Source: Inia geoffrensis
Lineage: Eukaryota > Chordata > Mammalia > Artiodactyla > Iniidae
Assembly (NCBI GenBank): GCA_036417435.1
Contig: CM070904.1
Location: 15,296,835 to 15,360,834 of the forward strand
Length of the DNA stretch: 64,000 nt
Direction: 5' to 3'
Shown: one piece after another, positions 22,427-32,560 of the stretch
Numbering within the stretch: the first letter of the stretch is position 1
How the letters are laid out: every line of letters begins with the position of its first letter
Notes under the pieces: model-generated
What the model was told of the DNA's origin: nothing
Database searches by the model: none
The model's input: the letters and a program-made list of their open reading frames with translations, nothing else
Position numbers and translations under genes: made by a program

Positions 22427-22465
22427 TATGAACTCAGATCTGTCTGCATTCAAATCGTTTGTCTT
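22080..22465 (-). repeat. MIR hosting the young SINE
   Basis: Left: 'ATGAGGTAGGCTATATATCC', 'AAGTAACTAAGGCCAAGG'. Right of the SINE: 'AACTCAGATCTGTCTGCATTC'. These are the reverse-complement MIR blocks on either side of 22189-22422. Confidence 0.65.
22189..22422 (+). mobile_element. CHR-type SINE, youngest copy, 42-nt A tail
   Basis: Complete plus-strand copy. Box A TGGCGCAGTGG at 22200-22210 and box B GGTTCGTGCC at 22243-22252 form the internal RNA polymerase III promoter. The body ends GAGAGGCCCGCATAACGC and is followed by 42 uninterrupted A (22383-22424; the last two belong to the duplicate). Target-site duplicates AAGATATGAACTCAG at 22174-22188 and 22423-22437 are identical over 15 bp. 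CpG sites are largely intact, unlike older copies. All signs point to a recent insertion. Confidence 0.97.
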
Positions 22466-23519
22466 TTCTCCTGTATCAAGGACGCCTCCGCACTTGGGAA
22501 TTTCCAGGACACTGTGAACATTGTGAAGTTGTACAGCTTTGGGCAATTTCCTGATGTGGTTCACATACCAGGTCAGTAAGGCCTCAGACTGGTTTACGAA
22601 AGCCAGATGCCTTAGCTCCAATCCAGGGTCAAGGCTGGACAGCTGCCAGCAGCTAGGAGCCTCAGAGGTATGCTTGTGGTCACAAAGGGAAACCAGGCTC
22701 GGGGAGTGTGTATGGATCTGTGAAACCCAACCCACTTCCAGCAAAGTAAACCCCGGCCTTCCTCCTACTATCGACGGTTTTTGAAGAGTACTGCCGCTCT
22801 GCCTTAATATGCACAGACCAGGGGCAACCACTTGTCATGGTCATCTTATCCTGTACATGCAGCATTACTCACGATGCCCTCTTCTCGAAGGGCAGACTAA
22901 CTCCATGGTTTCCTGCAGGGGATGAAGAGAAGCAGAGGCTTTGGACAGGAGGCAGGGCTAGATCAGGAAGTGGGGGCCACGGCAAGTGCAACGCAGAGGG
23001 TTTTCTATGTACAAATTCTATAAAATTGGGGATTCTTTTTCAGAGAAAATATATAAATCCAATGGTCAAATCAGGAGGATTCAGGAGAAGAAAACCTTCC
23101 AAAGGCTCCCTTAGAAGATATTTTAAACACAGCTACCTTTGTAAAGTCTAAGCTTCTTATGATGCTAGGTATTCTTAAGGGGGAAGAAAGATTGGTGTTT
23201 TGTTCATTTGTTTGTTTGTTGCATGGGATGTTTTCTGTTTGTGGTTTTGTTTGGTTAGTGGATGAGTTTTGTTTTTTCTTATCTCTAGTGCTAAGATCTC
23301 ATCATTGTACTAACTAGTGCACATGAGCTTTTAAGGTTGTGAGTCACGAATGTAAACATTCTCAAGGTCCAGAACTTGTTTTTGGAGAAAGATGCACAGG
23401 TCTGGAGCAACCACTCGTCTCTTCTCACGTCCCTGGAAGACATTGCTAATCAATCAATGTGTGCTTTCTCAAGGCTTATGATGGAACCTCAGATCTCTGA
23501 GCCAACCAAGTGGAGTTTC
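22466..23519. other. Mostly unique spacer
   Basis: No repeat named. Short T/G-rich run (TTTGTTTGTTTG) at 23205-23220. Open frames overlapping the SINE tail are artefacts of poly-A. Confidence 0.45.
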
Positions 23520-23645
23520 ATTCTTATCTTGAAAACCTTCTCCACACCTGCTCTTTGAAGACAGGGGCTGCAGGTTACCCTCAGTTCTTCATTTCCAACA
23601 TTTAACGAGACCTTGCATACAGTAGGTCCTTGGGACACATTTGAG
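23520..23645 (+). repeat. L2 LINE 3' end
   Basis: 'TTTGAAGACAGGGGCTGCAGG', 'CATACAGTAGGTCCTTGGG' and 'ACACATTTGAGG' match the L2 terminus. Confidence 0.6.
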
Positions 23646-23864
23646 GAAGAGAGGGACAGAAGAGACAGGAGGAGCTATTAAGAGAGTCAGGTTGCAGGGG
23701 ACCCAGTGGATAGTGACAGAGGTTGGATCTCATGCCTGATCATCCTTAGAGCCCAGTGCCCTTTTCTAACCACCTTGTGCATGTAACCCCACACCTCCCC
23801 TCCGGGCACTGGGGAGCTCCTTATATGCTGGGGCTTATATGCAGACACAAAACTGCTGAGGTGG

Positions 23865-23960
23865 AAAGAGCACTAACTCAGGTGCTGGAGCACTGGGCTC
23901 CTATCTCAGCACAACCACTCACCTGCTGAGGGATCTTGAGCAAGAAGTAGCTGGCACCAC
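23865..23960 (+). repeat. MIR fragment
   Basis: 'GTGGAAAGAGCACTAACTCAGG', 'CAACCACTCACCTGCTGAGG' and 'ATCTTGAGCAAG' are the 5' half of MIR in sense. Confidence 0.65.
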
Positions 23961-24379
23961 CCTCTGGACTGCTCCCTTTGTGGACAACCAGAACCTTATG
24001 TCAAAAGGCTGCTGTCAATCAATCCTTCTCTCCCCAAATCTGCAGGGGTCCACTGCTGTTGCCTTACTTCCAGTGGGACTGGAGGGAGCTTCTGCCCTCT
24101 CACTCACGCTCCTGCCTCAACAGCAGCTCTCCTCAGAAGCCTTTCCTGGGTATCCCAGCCCATGGAGTGCACTTTCCTTCCTCAGAGCCCCTCACACTGA
24201 TGGCCTGCCCCACTATGGGCCTGAGCCTATATTTAGTTTCTGTTGTTGGTGAGCCATCTCCCATGGGTGTGTACTCTTTCTCCAACTAGGTAGGAGATTT
24301 CTTGAGAGCTGAGAATGTGTGCTTTGTATTTCTGTGGTACCTCTCACAAGACTAAAAGGAAAGTGAGAGCTAATATAAC

Positions 24380-24740
24380 AACAAAGATGATGAAGATGAT
24401 AGTGATGAGGATGGTGATGATGGTGGTGATGATGATGATGGTGATGGTGATGATGCTGCTGCTGCTGATGATGGTGATGGTGATGATGATGCTGATGATG
24501 CTGATGATGGTGATGGTGACGATGATGGTGATGGTGATGATGATGGTGGTGATGGTGTTGGTGATGATGATGATGATGATGATGGTGATGGTGATGATGA
24601 TAATGATGATGGTGATGATGGTGATGGTGATGGTGATGATGATGATGGTGATAGTGATGATGATAATGATGATGGTGATGATAGTGATGGTGATGGTGAT
24701 GATGGTGATGGTTATGGTGATGGTGATGGTGATGGTGTTG
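24380..24740. repeat. (ATGGTG/ATG)n satellite with a 63-bp higher-order unit
   Basis: About 360 bp of imperfect GAT/GGT triplets, with a short (GCT)n interruption near 24453. The block GTGATGATGATAATGATGAT occurs at 24591 and again at 24654, giving a 63-bp second-order period (24591-24653 and 24654-24716). Every minus-strand frame reads as histidine-rich low complexity, which is a by-product of the triplet. It is followed by a MIR fragment. Confidence 0.92.
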
Positions 24741-24749
24741 ATGGTTGGT

Positions 24750-24875
24750 ACACTTTGCTGAGCATTTTACACACACATGCTCATCTTTTCCTGATAACTA
24801 CTCTGAAGAGTGTTATCTTTCTAATTTTGCCATGTGAAAGCTTAGGCACAAAGAGTTTACAGCATTTGCCCAAGG
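24750..24875 (-). repeat. MIR fragment
   Basis: 'TGCTGAGCATTTTACACACACATGCTCATC' (as separate blocks) then 'TTGCCATGTGAAAGCTTAGGC' and 'CAGCATTTGCCCAAGG' follow the reverse-complement MIR. The satellite adjoins its left side. Confidence 0.6.
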
Positions 24876-25024
24876 ACGCCAAGAAGAAAAGTTTGGAGCG
24901 TGGATGTCTCTGGCCCAGAACCCATGTGTTTAAGAACATGTGCTAAGCCTGCAAAGCTTGGCAAGGTGCTGTTCTTGCTGTACACCCATGTCCACACACG
25001 TGGCTGTTCAAACACCTTCAGTTT

Positions 25025-25105
25025 GTGACACTTCTGTCTAGTTCATCTCTGTATTCCCAGTGTCTGGCATAATATTCAGTATGTAAATATCTGAATGAAT
25101 GGAGA
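25025..25105 (+). repeat. L2 LINE 3' end
   Basis: 'TCTGTATTCCCAGTGTCTGGC', 'ATATTCAGTATGTAAATATC' and 'TGAATGAATGG' form the L2 terminus. Confidence 0.7.
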
Positions 25106-25584
25106 TGTTCTAAAAGAAAGGTCACCCCCAACCCCAGGCCTTACCAGTCATTCACTGGTTCAATACTGCTTATCAATCCATGGCCCCAACCTCCTACCTC
25201 CAAGCACATTATGTACCCATAAGCCTATTAGAACAAGCTAAGGAAGATCCACTCATTCAAAATGGTCTCCTCAAATGGTATTTACCTAGCACTCAGTCTA
25301 GCCCTGCATAAGCAATTCATCTTTCACATTTCCTTTTAGCACATTTTAGGACTTCTTAATAAACTCTGGGCAGTTAACGAACTTACATATCTGATGTCCC
25401 AAAATGCACATTTACACAGCAGCTTCTAGAGATAACTTACCCCCAAAGTCTTCAGTTACTACCTGCTAAATCACTTCACTTTTCAGTGGAAACAGAGACT
25501 TAGGATTTAAATCCATCCCCTTCTATCTGCAATGCCACTGCCCCATGCTAGCTCAGTCCCAACCTTCCCAAGAGTCTCCCAATG
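25106..25584. other. Spacer
   Basis: Pyrimidine-rich in part. No feature recognised. Confidence 0.4.
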
Positions 25585-25731
25585 CAGTGTGGTTACACAT
25601 CACCCAGGGACCTTGTTAAAATGCTGACTCTGATTCAGTTGGTCTATAGAGGAGATAAAGAGTCTGTATTTCTAACAAGCTCCCAGGTTATATAGATGCT
25701 GCTGGTCCCTGGGCCACATGTGAGAAGCAAT
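25585..25731 (+). mobile_element. hAT relic (MER5/MER20 group)
   Basis: 'CACATCACCCAGGGACCTTG', 'AAATGCTGACTCTGATTCAG', 'TTTCTAACAAGCTCCCAGG' and 'GCTGCTGGTCCCTGGGCC' follow the group's order. Confidence 0.75.
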
Positions 25732-25759
25732 TTTCTACCTTTCTCCGAGCTTCAGCAGA

Positions 25760-26255
25760 ACCCCTTCCCACACTCCCAAGTCCATCCTCTATCCTCCTAG
25801 TAATTGAACACACAAAGATGATCTCATCACTTTCCTCCTGGCAACTCATGGGATCCTGGCCACACTCCTTGGCCTGACTCTGGTCCTGGAGCTCATCTCG
25901 GAGCTCAACGGTGTATCGCTGCCTCACCTCCCTTCATTTACTCCATCATACTGCTTACTCTTCCCCAGTACACCCAGGGTGTTTCTCCCTCCTCTCTGTG
26001 GTGCAGTTATCTCTGTCCTTCAATAAAGCCTTCCCTGACCTCTCTTTTCTTCTACCACTCCTCAAGCCTGATACAAAGCTCCTTCCCTCTGACTCCATAA
26101 CACCCTCTGTGTACTCCTACCGGGGCATAGGTGTATTGATCCAGGTTGGTGTCCCCACCAGACCAAGACTTTTTGGAGGGCAGGGACCAACTGTATCTTG
26201 CTAATCTCCACATCCTCTGTGGCTCAGCAAATATTTATGATAGAATGAACAGATG
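25760..26255 (+). repeat. L2 LINE 3' part
   Basis: 'CTTCAATAAAGCCTTCCCTGACC' is the decayed form of the L2 block before the 3' UTR. 'GGAGGGCAGGGACCAACTG', 'TATCTTGCTAATCTCCAC' and the end 'AGCAAATATTTATGATAGAATGAA' follow in order. Translation is closed by stops. Confidence 0.75.
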
Positions 26256-26279
26256 AGAACCTCTCTGAAGAATTCTTTG

Positions 26280-26640
26280 ACGCATGAAGGTGGACAGTTA
26301 ATAGAGTCTCTAGAAGGAAGAATAGCTCCTTTGCTGTTAATACAAATCATTGCTACGTGTGTAAACTAACTTTTCAAGGCTAATAAGATGTTTGCTTATA
26401 TTAATATATTTGACTGTGTCATTTGCTTTGCAAAGTTCCGGTAAAAATTCTAAATGCTGACTGGCTTCAAACAATTCTTTAAAGATGCAGTGAGCAAATT
26501 AAATGTATTTCGTTCATAATCTGCACAGGAGAAAATGCTCCTTGGAGTGTCTGTGGCACATTTTTATTCTGTCTTGGAGCCATTGTTTTGTGAAGAATGG
26601 TTTACTCAGAAATTATGATGGAAATCACTAGGAATATTTC
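26280..26640. promoter_or_regulatory. Repeat-free AT-rich block, candidate conserved element
   Basis: Sits between an L2 and a MIR with no repeat similarity. Contains TTTGCTTATATTAATATATT, AAATTAAATG and a SOX-type CATTGTTTTG. Conservation is inferred from absence of repeats and motif texture only. Confidence 0.25.
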
Positions 26641-26644
26641 ACTA

Positions 26645-26690
26645 GAGATAGGTAGATAGATAGACAGACAGATAGATAGTGCTGATAATT
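26645..26690. repeat. (GATA)n/(GACA)n microsatellite
   Basis: GATAGGTAGATAGATAGACAG followed by ACAGATAGATAG. Confidence 0.9.
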
Positions 26691-26734
26691 TCACACAGCT
26701 TTAAGAATAAAAATAACAACCACAAAAATAATAG

Positions 26735-26880
26735 CTATAGTTTATTAGACATTTACTCAGTACCAGGCATAGGGCTCACTCTTTACATCTGTGATTTCCC
26801 CACACTAACCCTGGGAGATAGTCTCCATTATCCCCATTGAACCAACAGGAATATTGAGGCTCAGAGGGATTCATCAGTGG
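26735..26880 (-). repeat. MIR
   Basis: 'TAGTTTATTAGACATTTACTC', 'ACCAGGCATAGGGCTCACTC', 'TTATCCCCATTGAACC' and 'GAGGCTCAGAGGG' are in reverse-complement order. Confidence 0.8.
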
Positions 26881-27056
26881 GTTCCCGTTCAGTGTCAGAG
26901 GCTTCTTTCCGTGCTCATAATCACTAAGCAAGACTGCCTCTGTCAAATGTTTACAGTGGTCAGGTGTTCAAAGACAAGTGTCAAGTGGCCACATGGCATG
27001 AGATGCAAAGAAAGTGTAACAGAGCCTCCATTCTCTGTGAGCTGCCAGCTTAAAAC

Positions 27057-27293
27057 CAATGCAGTTCCCTCCCTCCCACCCTCCCTATCCCACCCCTTCA
27101 GTGGTCACAAAGCACCAAGCTGACCTCCCTGTGCTATGCGGCTGCTTCCCACTAGCTATCTATTTTACATTTGGTAGTGTACATATGTCCATGCCACTCA
27201 TATGTTTATGTATAACTGATTCACTTTGTTATGCTGCAGAAACTAGCACACCATTGTAAAGCAATTATACTCCAATAAAGATGTTTAAAAAAA
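27057..27293 (+). mobile_element. Short L1 with 5' inversion
   Basis: 27200-27293 is a sense L1 3' end ('TATAACTGATTCACTTTGTT', 'ATTATACTCCAATAAAGATG', then an A run). 27057-27199 is the adjacent upstream part of the same 3' UTR in the reverse direction ('CCTCCCACCCTCCCTATCCC', 'GGTCACAAAGCACCAAGCTG', 'TATGCGGCTGCTTCCCACTA'). The switch is near 27200. Same logic as the element at 9158, but opposite orientation and without a target duplicate I can confirm. Confidence 0.85.
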
Positions 27294-27809
27294 AGTATTT
27301 GCTATAAAAAGGGAAAATGGAGTATGATGGGGTTAAAAAAAATGTATAGACCAATTTTATATTTTAGCTCTGAAAATGATCAACTTTGTTAATGATTAAA
27401 TGCATGTAAAATAAAGCATCTTAAAAATCTGCTAACACATATTGTATTATCAGAAGTGAACCAAAACAATAAAACTCAATGTTGGCGAAAAAATAAAACA
27501 AAACAAAACAATGCAACACCCAAGATGGCCAAGTTAGCAGAAGAGATGCATAGCATATTTATCCTTGATGGAACCCCACTTGTAGTGCGGAGTATGAGAC
27601 GAACTAATTATTTTTATGAGATGAACTAGATTATTTTCACTAATCTAAGTGAAAATGTAGTAATTAGGCATGGAACCCATAACAGCTGCATGGAGTTAAA
27701 TCAAACAAGTGTCACCCGGGAGCAGCCTATTTCGGGGATCAAGGTGGCGAGAATGACCAGTAAAGAGAGAGGTAAACATCTAGGAGAGCCCGATGTGAGC
27801 CAGATCTTG
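27294..27809. other. AT-rich spacer
   Basis: Includes a short (AAAAC)n run near 27495-27510. Otherwise nothing recognised. Confidence 0.45.
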
Positions 27810-27960
27810 TCCCACTCCTTCACACATGTCATTTCATTCACTCCTCAAGGTGTCCCTCTGATGCCTTTATAGTTGCCACCATTTTACAGATGCAAAAACG
27901 GAGGCTCACGGAGATTCAGGAATTGGGTGGATGGTCTTTTGAACTCAGGTCTGTCTGTGT
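27810..27960 (-). repeat. MIR
   Basis: 'CATGTCATTTCATTCACTCC', 'CACCATTTTACAGATGC', 'GAGGCTCACGGAGATTC' and 'GAACTCAGGTCTGTCTG' are in reverse order. Confidence 0.8.
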
Positions 27961-28639
27961 TTTCTATGTAGATTTGTAGAGATATGCTCATGGCCCCCCA
28001 ACCCCAGTCCCTACAATGCTGCCATTCTTAATGGATTTTTATTTTAAGTTATCTAAAAAGTCACTTGCTGGTAGACTCAGCCTGAGGCTATGGCAAACAC
28101 CAGCCCTCAGCAGAGGAAAGTGACTTGAAATTTCAGGAAATCATGGAAAAATTAGTAACTTGAGAGCATTGAGACTTACTGAAGGGGCAGGAGATTAAGA
28201 AAAAAGCAATTTCATTTTATTACTGGAAACTTGAAGAGATGAAAATATAACCTTTTTCTGCCTCCCCCACTTCTAAAAAGTGACAAAAGTGTTTCATATT
28301 CCTACAAGCTATATTAGGAAAAGTACCTCCAAGTGTGTGCTGCCTCCTGGGAGCTCAAAGTTTCAATCTCTTTTTTCTTCTTTGGCAAGAAGAAAAGAGA
28401 TGCTGTTTTAGGACAGGAGTGTCCATATGGTTTTGATCTGGGCCAGGCCTTGCCTAAACAAAGCTGTAACCCAGCCTGTTCCTCAAACCATATCTGCCCC
28501 CCTCCCCCGACTCAAAGATGCACTTTCCCACCTAACCGCTAGGTCCTACCCAGACATCTGCCAAACACTAACGAGAATCCCCAGATCAGAGACCCCAGAG
28601 CTCCGGCTCCATCCCGGAGGACAGCAGATCACAGGGTGC
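27961..28639. other. Spacer without recognised features
   Basis: No repeat named. A purine run (AGAAGAAAAGAGA) lies near 28388. Confidence 0.45.
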
Positions 28640-28765
28640 TAGGAGGTGTCTTTCACTCACTCTTACTTCTCTGAGCCTTAACTTCCATATCTGTGAAATG
28701 GGGAGACTTTTTCTCCTCCATGGAGTTTTGTGGGGAGCAAAAAACATTGCTTTAACTAAGCATTC
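28640..28765 (+). repeat. MIR fragment
   Basis: 'TTCTCTGAGCCTTAACTTCC', 'TATCTGTGAAATGGGGAGAC' and 'GTTTTGTGGGG' are the 3' half of MIR in sense. Confidence 0.75.
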
Positions 28766-29814
28766 GTTTTAATTAGTATTAACCAGGCACTTAATAAAAG
28801 AAGCTATATGTATGATTGCCATCCTCTACAATAATATTAAAGCAGAAAGGTCATCCAATGAGGGTAGCCTTCAAGGGACATGAGGTTAGGAGGTATTCTT
28901 TCCTCCCACTACTGTGAAGGTGGAGGCCCCTGTCAGAGGACAGCATATCTACCTGGGTGCAGGTGGCACTGTCACACTGGAGAGGAGCTATGCATGCCTC
29001 ACTGCAGCTCTATGGCCATGGAGCAGGCCAAGGGCAAGGACTTCTTTAACAGGAGAAGCCTGGGCGACTTCAAAAGGCAAAGTGAGTCAGGCCAGTGCCC
29101 GGGCAGCCTGCACTGCATCCTGGCTTCCTTTTACAGCATAACACACACGCTGTGCAGTTTGCCCTGCACCAGAGCCAAGGAGACAAATGAGGTCTGAAAG
29201 CCAGCCCTGTGCTCCACTGGGCAAGCCCGTCCCATGGCTGGAAGAAGGCATCCAGCTGAATTTGCATCCAGCTGTGTAGGGGCCAGTGGTGGCCACCTGC
29301 ATCCAGTGGCGTTCAGAAGACCAACTTTGTATCATAAAGAATCCTTCCTGCTCTCCTTCCTTCCACCAACCCATTCCAAATCTCCCCTATCTGCTCACTC
29401 ACTGAGTCCCTGCCTCAAGGGGCCCAGGATCTGATGGCGGACAGACACGGAGGTGAATGACTACAGAACAGGACGACATGGCCAGTAAAGCTGCTCCTGA
29501 CCAGAGAGAAGGGGCACCTGCCCAAAGAGGTAAGGAACTGACTCCAGATCACACAACTCACTGTCATCGGGCAGAACCTACATGAGAAAACTTCATGAAA
29601 AGGGCAGAACACACAGCTAAATGCAGAAAGGACGTGGGAAAGAGAGCGTAGGAGGAAGGGAATTAAAGGCATATTAGAAAATCGTGAGATGGAAGTGAAC
29701 AGACAAAGAGCCTGGCTGGGAGGCAGAAACCTGTGACCGTGCGTGTGCATACATGTGTCTGCCTTTGTGTGTGTTTACACCAGAGAGAAACACACAGGGG
29801 TTTGGTGCACTCTG
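28766..29814. other. Unique-looking GC-moderate stretch
   Basis: Several short overlapping open frames on both strands (28880-29434), none with a recognisable motif or codon pattern. No repeat named. Confidence 0.4.
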
Positions 29815-29945
29815 TATGAGGCATTGAGATGGTCACTTTACAGACACTGTCTCCTTGAATTCTTGTGGCAATCTTGTAAGGTGGTCTTTGTTATTCCCAT
29901 TTGACAGATAAGGAACTTGGAACTCACAGATATGAACCCCAAGTA
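29815..29945 (-). repeat. MIR
   Basis: 'CTTGAATTCTTGTGGCAATC', 'TAAGGTGGTCTTTGTTATTCC' and 'GACAGATAAGGAACTTGG' in reverse order. Confidence 0.7.
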
Positions 29946-30609
29946 ACCCCAGCTGATATACACAGAACCCACGCTGTCTGCAGGGCAGCATAGGAGAAGC
30001 AGAGCTGTGCTTCACTGCTGGGGTCGCAGTCTCTCCCGTGTACCCCTCTTCACCTTCCGCCCGTGGCAGCTATAGACTCAAGGCGGCAGCAGCCCGGGGT
30101 CCCAGAAGCTCTGGCCTGGCCACACAGCCGGGACCTCAAATGCCACAAGAAGATGAGGTTAAGGTGTCTAGCATGGAACCAAAGCTGCCAACAGCAGTGT
30201 CCAGAAAGCATCTGGGGAGCTCTGTCCCTCTCAGCCCAGGCACATGGGACCACCTAGTTATGTTAATTAAATTAATCATGGAAATGAACTGACCCTGGTG
30301 ATGGGCACAGCACTCAGCCTCAAGTTCCTGGTGACTTTCAGAAAATCCAATTAAAGCTGAGCCAACCATTCTCCAGAAAGATCACTGGGGGCAAGGTAGG
30401 AGCTAAGGAGAAGCTAAGAAAAGAAATCATATCTTCACATCCATTAAATCAACCTCCCTCTTAAGCAATACCTCTTGTGCCAGGGAGAGTCCAGGAGGAA
30501 TCTGAAAGAGAATCAAATGGAGGGAAAGGGTTAACCTTTTCCCCCTTTTGCCATTTTCCTGGGATTATGGTTGGGAGGCATGTGGTGGGCACATGAGACA
30601 CACGGGCCT
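29946..30609. other. Unique-looking stretch
   Basis: Contains a homeodomain-like cluster TTAATTAAATTAATCATGG at 30262-30280. No repeat or gene recognised. Confidence 0.4.
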
Positions 30610-30735
30610 CTGTGTCATCTAGAGAGCACTGGTCTAGGAGTGCAGGGGCCTAGGATCAAGTCTGGGCTGGGCTCCATCAGTAGTGAGCCATTTGACCTTC
30701 GGCATTGAACTCACTGAGCCTTAATAAAATGGAAC
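30610..30735 (+). repeat. MIR
   Basis: 'AGAGAGCACTGGTCTAGGAG', 'AAGTCTGGGCTGGGCTCC', 'GTGAGCCATTTGACCTTCGG' and 'CACTGAGCCTTAATAAAATGG' in sense. Confidence 0.75.
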
Positions 30736-30929
30736 GCTAGAAATGGACCAAAGCCACCTCATTGGGTGGCTTCAGAGACCCAGGAGGATCATGGATATAC
30801 AGGAGTTTGAGAAAGTAAAATCTGCTAACAAGCTTGTCACAGAACGCTTGTGTTTTGCATAATGAAACAGCAAAGAGAAAATACTGGTGAAGCTGTTTAA
30901 GAGGGCAGGGAGAGGATGTATTCTTCCTT

Positions 30930-31136
30930 TCATCCATCCATGCCAAATGTATTGAGCCTCTGTATGTCCCAGGTGACAAAATAGAACATGGTAGCCTGAC
31001 ACAGAGAACCTTTTATACGTATGCCAGGAGAGGAGGTGCTGTGTCTGTTTTTCTTCCCATTATATCCCAATACTACTTAACAGTGGTTAATACTTAGAGT
31101 ACATACTCAACAAATATTTGTTGATTGAATGAGTGA
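30930..31136. repeat. L2 LINE 3'-end fragments, opposed
   Basis: 30930-31010 resembles an antisense L2 end ('TATTGAGCCTCTGTATGTCC'). 31030-31136 is a sense L2 end ('AGTACATACTCAACAAATATTTG', then 'TTGAATGAGTGAA'). The first is weak. Confidence 0.5.
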
Positions 31137-31599
31137 ACTACCAAGTTTGTAGGGCTTCAAAACAAATAAACAGATATTTCCAAAAAGCATGATAAAGCTA
31201 GGGGATTGATAAAGGGGCCCTGGAAATTCCATGAAAGGTACCTCAGCCGCTGGGGAGGGGAACGAGGGAGCGTTAGGCTGGGACCTGGGAACAGTGGGCT
31301 GGGAGGGAGAAGTTAGGGAAAACAGACCAAAGCAGGGCTGGTGGGCCAGAGACACTCCCGGGCCCTCCATCTGCCTTCTGGATGGGGGAGTCAGACCGTA
31401 GCCTTACAAAGATACTCTGGACATGTTCAGCCAGGTGAGAGAGAAGTCGTTAGGAAGGGAAGCTGGAAACGTGAGTGAGATTTGGTTTAAGCCAGAAGAA
31501 TGGGCTGCGCCAGGGACCAGAAACGAAAGTGGAGAGCTCCGGAGGGCACGGCTGGAGAGGAAGGGCGAGGATTTGAGAATGACGGTGGGTGTGACTTAT

Positions 31600-31663
31600 G
31601 GGGATGGAGGCAGGGAAATTGGCGGGGTGGGTGGGCGGGGAATGAGCGCAGGCGTGTGTGTGC

Positions 31664-31695
<32 letters not shown>

Positions 31696-31920
31696 AGTGA
31701 TGCGCGCACATAAAACTCCAGCTGATAAAACTGACAAAGGCGACAGCGCCTCGCGTCCCCCGCGGCCACCGAGCTGGCGCGGCCAATGGTGCCCAAGGCG
31801 AGGGGGAGGGACCAATGGAGCGCCGGGCAGAGCCAGACCCCAGCAAAAACAAAGCCGTCTCTCTGAAACAAAAACGAAACAGACGTGGCCGGGGAAAGCC
31901 AAATGTTTGTGAGATGATGT
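31600..31920. promoter_or_regulatory. CpG-rich block with paired CCAAT boxes
   Basis: The densest CpG region of the window, in otherwise CpG-poor DNA. Two CCAAT boxes in the same sense (31783-31787 and 31812-31816, 29 bp apart) are separated by a GC-box-like AGGGGGAGGG. TAAAACTCC lies nearby at 31712, with GC boxes (GGGCGGGG) near 31634. No repeat family covers it. Known: NF-Y sites spaced near 30 bp and CpG islands mark vertebrate promoters. Inference: an active promoter or regulatory element, possibly for a non-coding or out-of-window transcript. Confidence 0.4.
31650..31693. repeat. (GT)n-(GC)n alternating tract
   Basis: GTGTGTGTGCGTGTGTGTGT runs into TGTGCGCGCGCGCAC. Unbroken purine-pyrimidine alternation over about 40 bp, a classic Z-DNA-forming composition. 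Confidence 0.9.
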
Positions 31921-32173
31921 GAACAAAGGGGAAAAGTCAATCCAGGCAAGTTTGAATGTCTGCTTGGAGCTTTCGGCGGCTCTGATCGCTGAATACTTTA
32001 TGAGAACGTCCTTTGCCCCTTCTCTCCCTCTCCCCCGGAAGGAAAATAAATCCTTGGCCAAATGAGACTTGACGGCACGAAAAGAAGACCGTCTTCAGAC
32101 TGTCCCAGCTGGCTTTGGAGAGACCGGGCCAGAGGTGCCGCGTGGATAACATTGTCGCCGGTGGCTCAATACT

Positions 32174-32560
32174 GCCCCCCCCCCAAAACGCCCACCACCT
32201 CCCGTGGTGCAGAGAACGTGGCCCTCCGCAGAGCTGGGACAGGCGCAGCGCCAAGGAAACCTTTGTTTTTCTCTCTAGCCCTTCTTGCCAACCGGCGATG
32301 TACCTCCTTGGTATTTCTACCGTATAAAATTGCTCTTCGTACCCCGATTCGCTGCACTGCAGCCTCTCAGCCTCACTCCACCTCCCACTGGGAGTCACCG
32401 CTCCTCTCCCTTCTTTAAACCACAGCAGCATCGCATCGCACAGCGAGGCCCTTTTGCGGTTACCCATAAATGCAAAGGCAAGGAGCCGCCAATACCTATT
32501 TGAGGAGCTGGCATTTTAATTAACACACTCCAGCTGCCATAAACCCCGACTAGTGTCCCA
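32174..32560 (+). promoter_or_regulatory. GC-rich region with a TATA-like box
   Basis: After a C run at 32174-32184 the sequence stays CpG-containing. TATAAAA lies at 32323-32329 and pyrimidine-rich CTCACTCC near 32372. Downstream is CATTTTAATTAACACACTCC (32511-32530). No recognised repeat. The TATA spacing to any start site is unproved. Confidence 0.25.

Noticed and set aside
22151..22831. 226-codon minus-strand open frame
   Set aside because: It reads through the SINE and its poly-A (a phenylalanine run), so it is an artefact of the insertion.
24213..24776. 187-codon histidine-rich open frame on the minus strand
   Set aside because: It is the triplet satellite read in frame. The plus strand and shifted frames are equally open, and no domain is present.
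31450..32467. Two long minus-strand open frames (203 and 176 codons) in the CpG-rich region
   Set aside because: GC-rich DNA lacks stops by chance. There is no recognisable motif, codon bias or splice structure, and several frames overlap.
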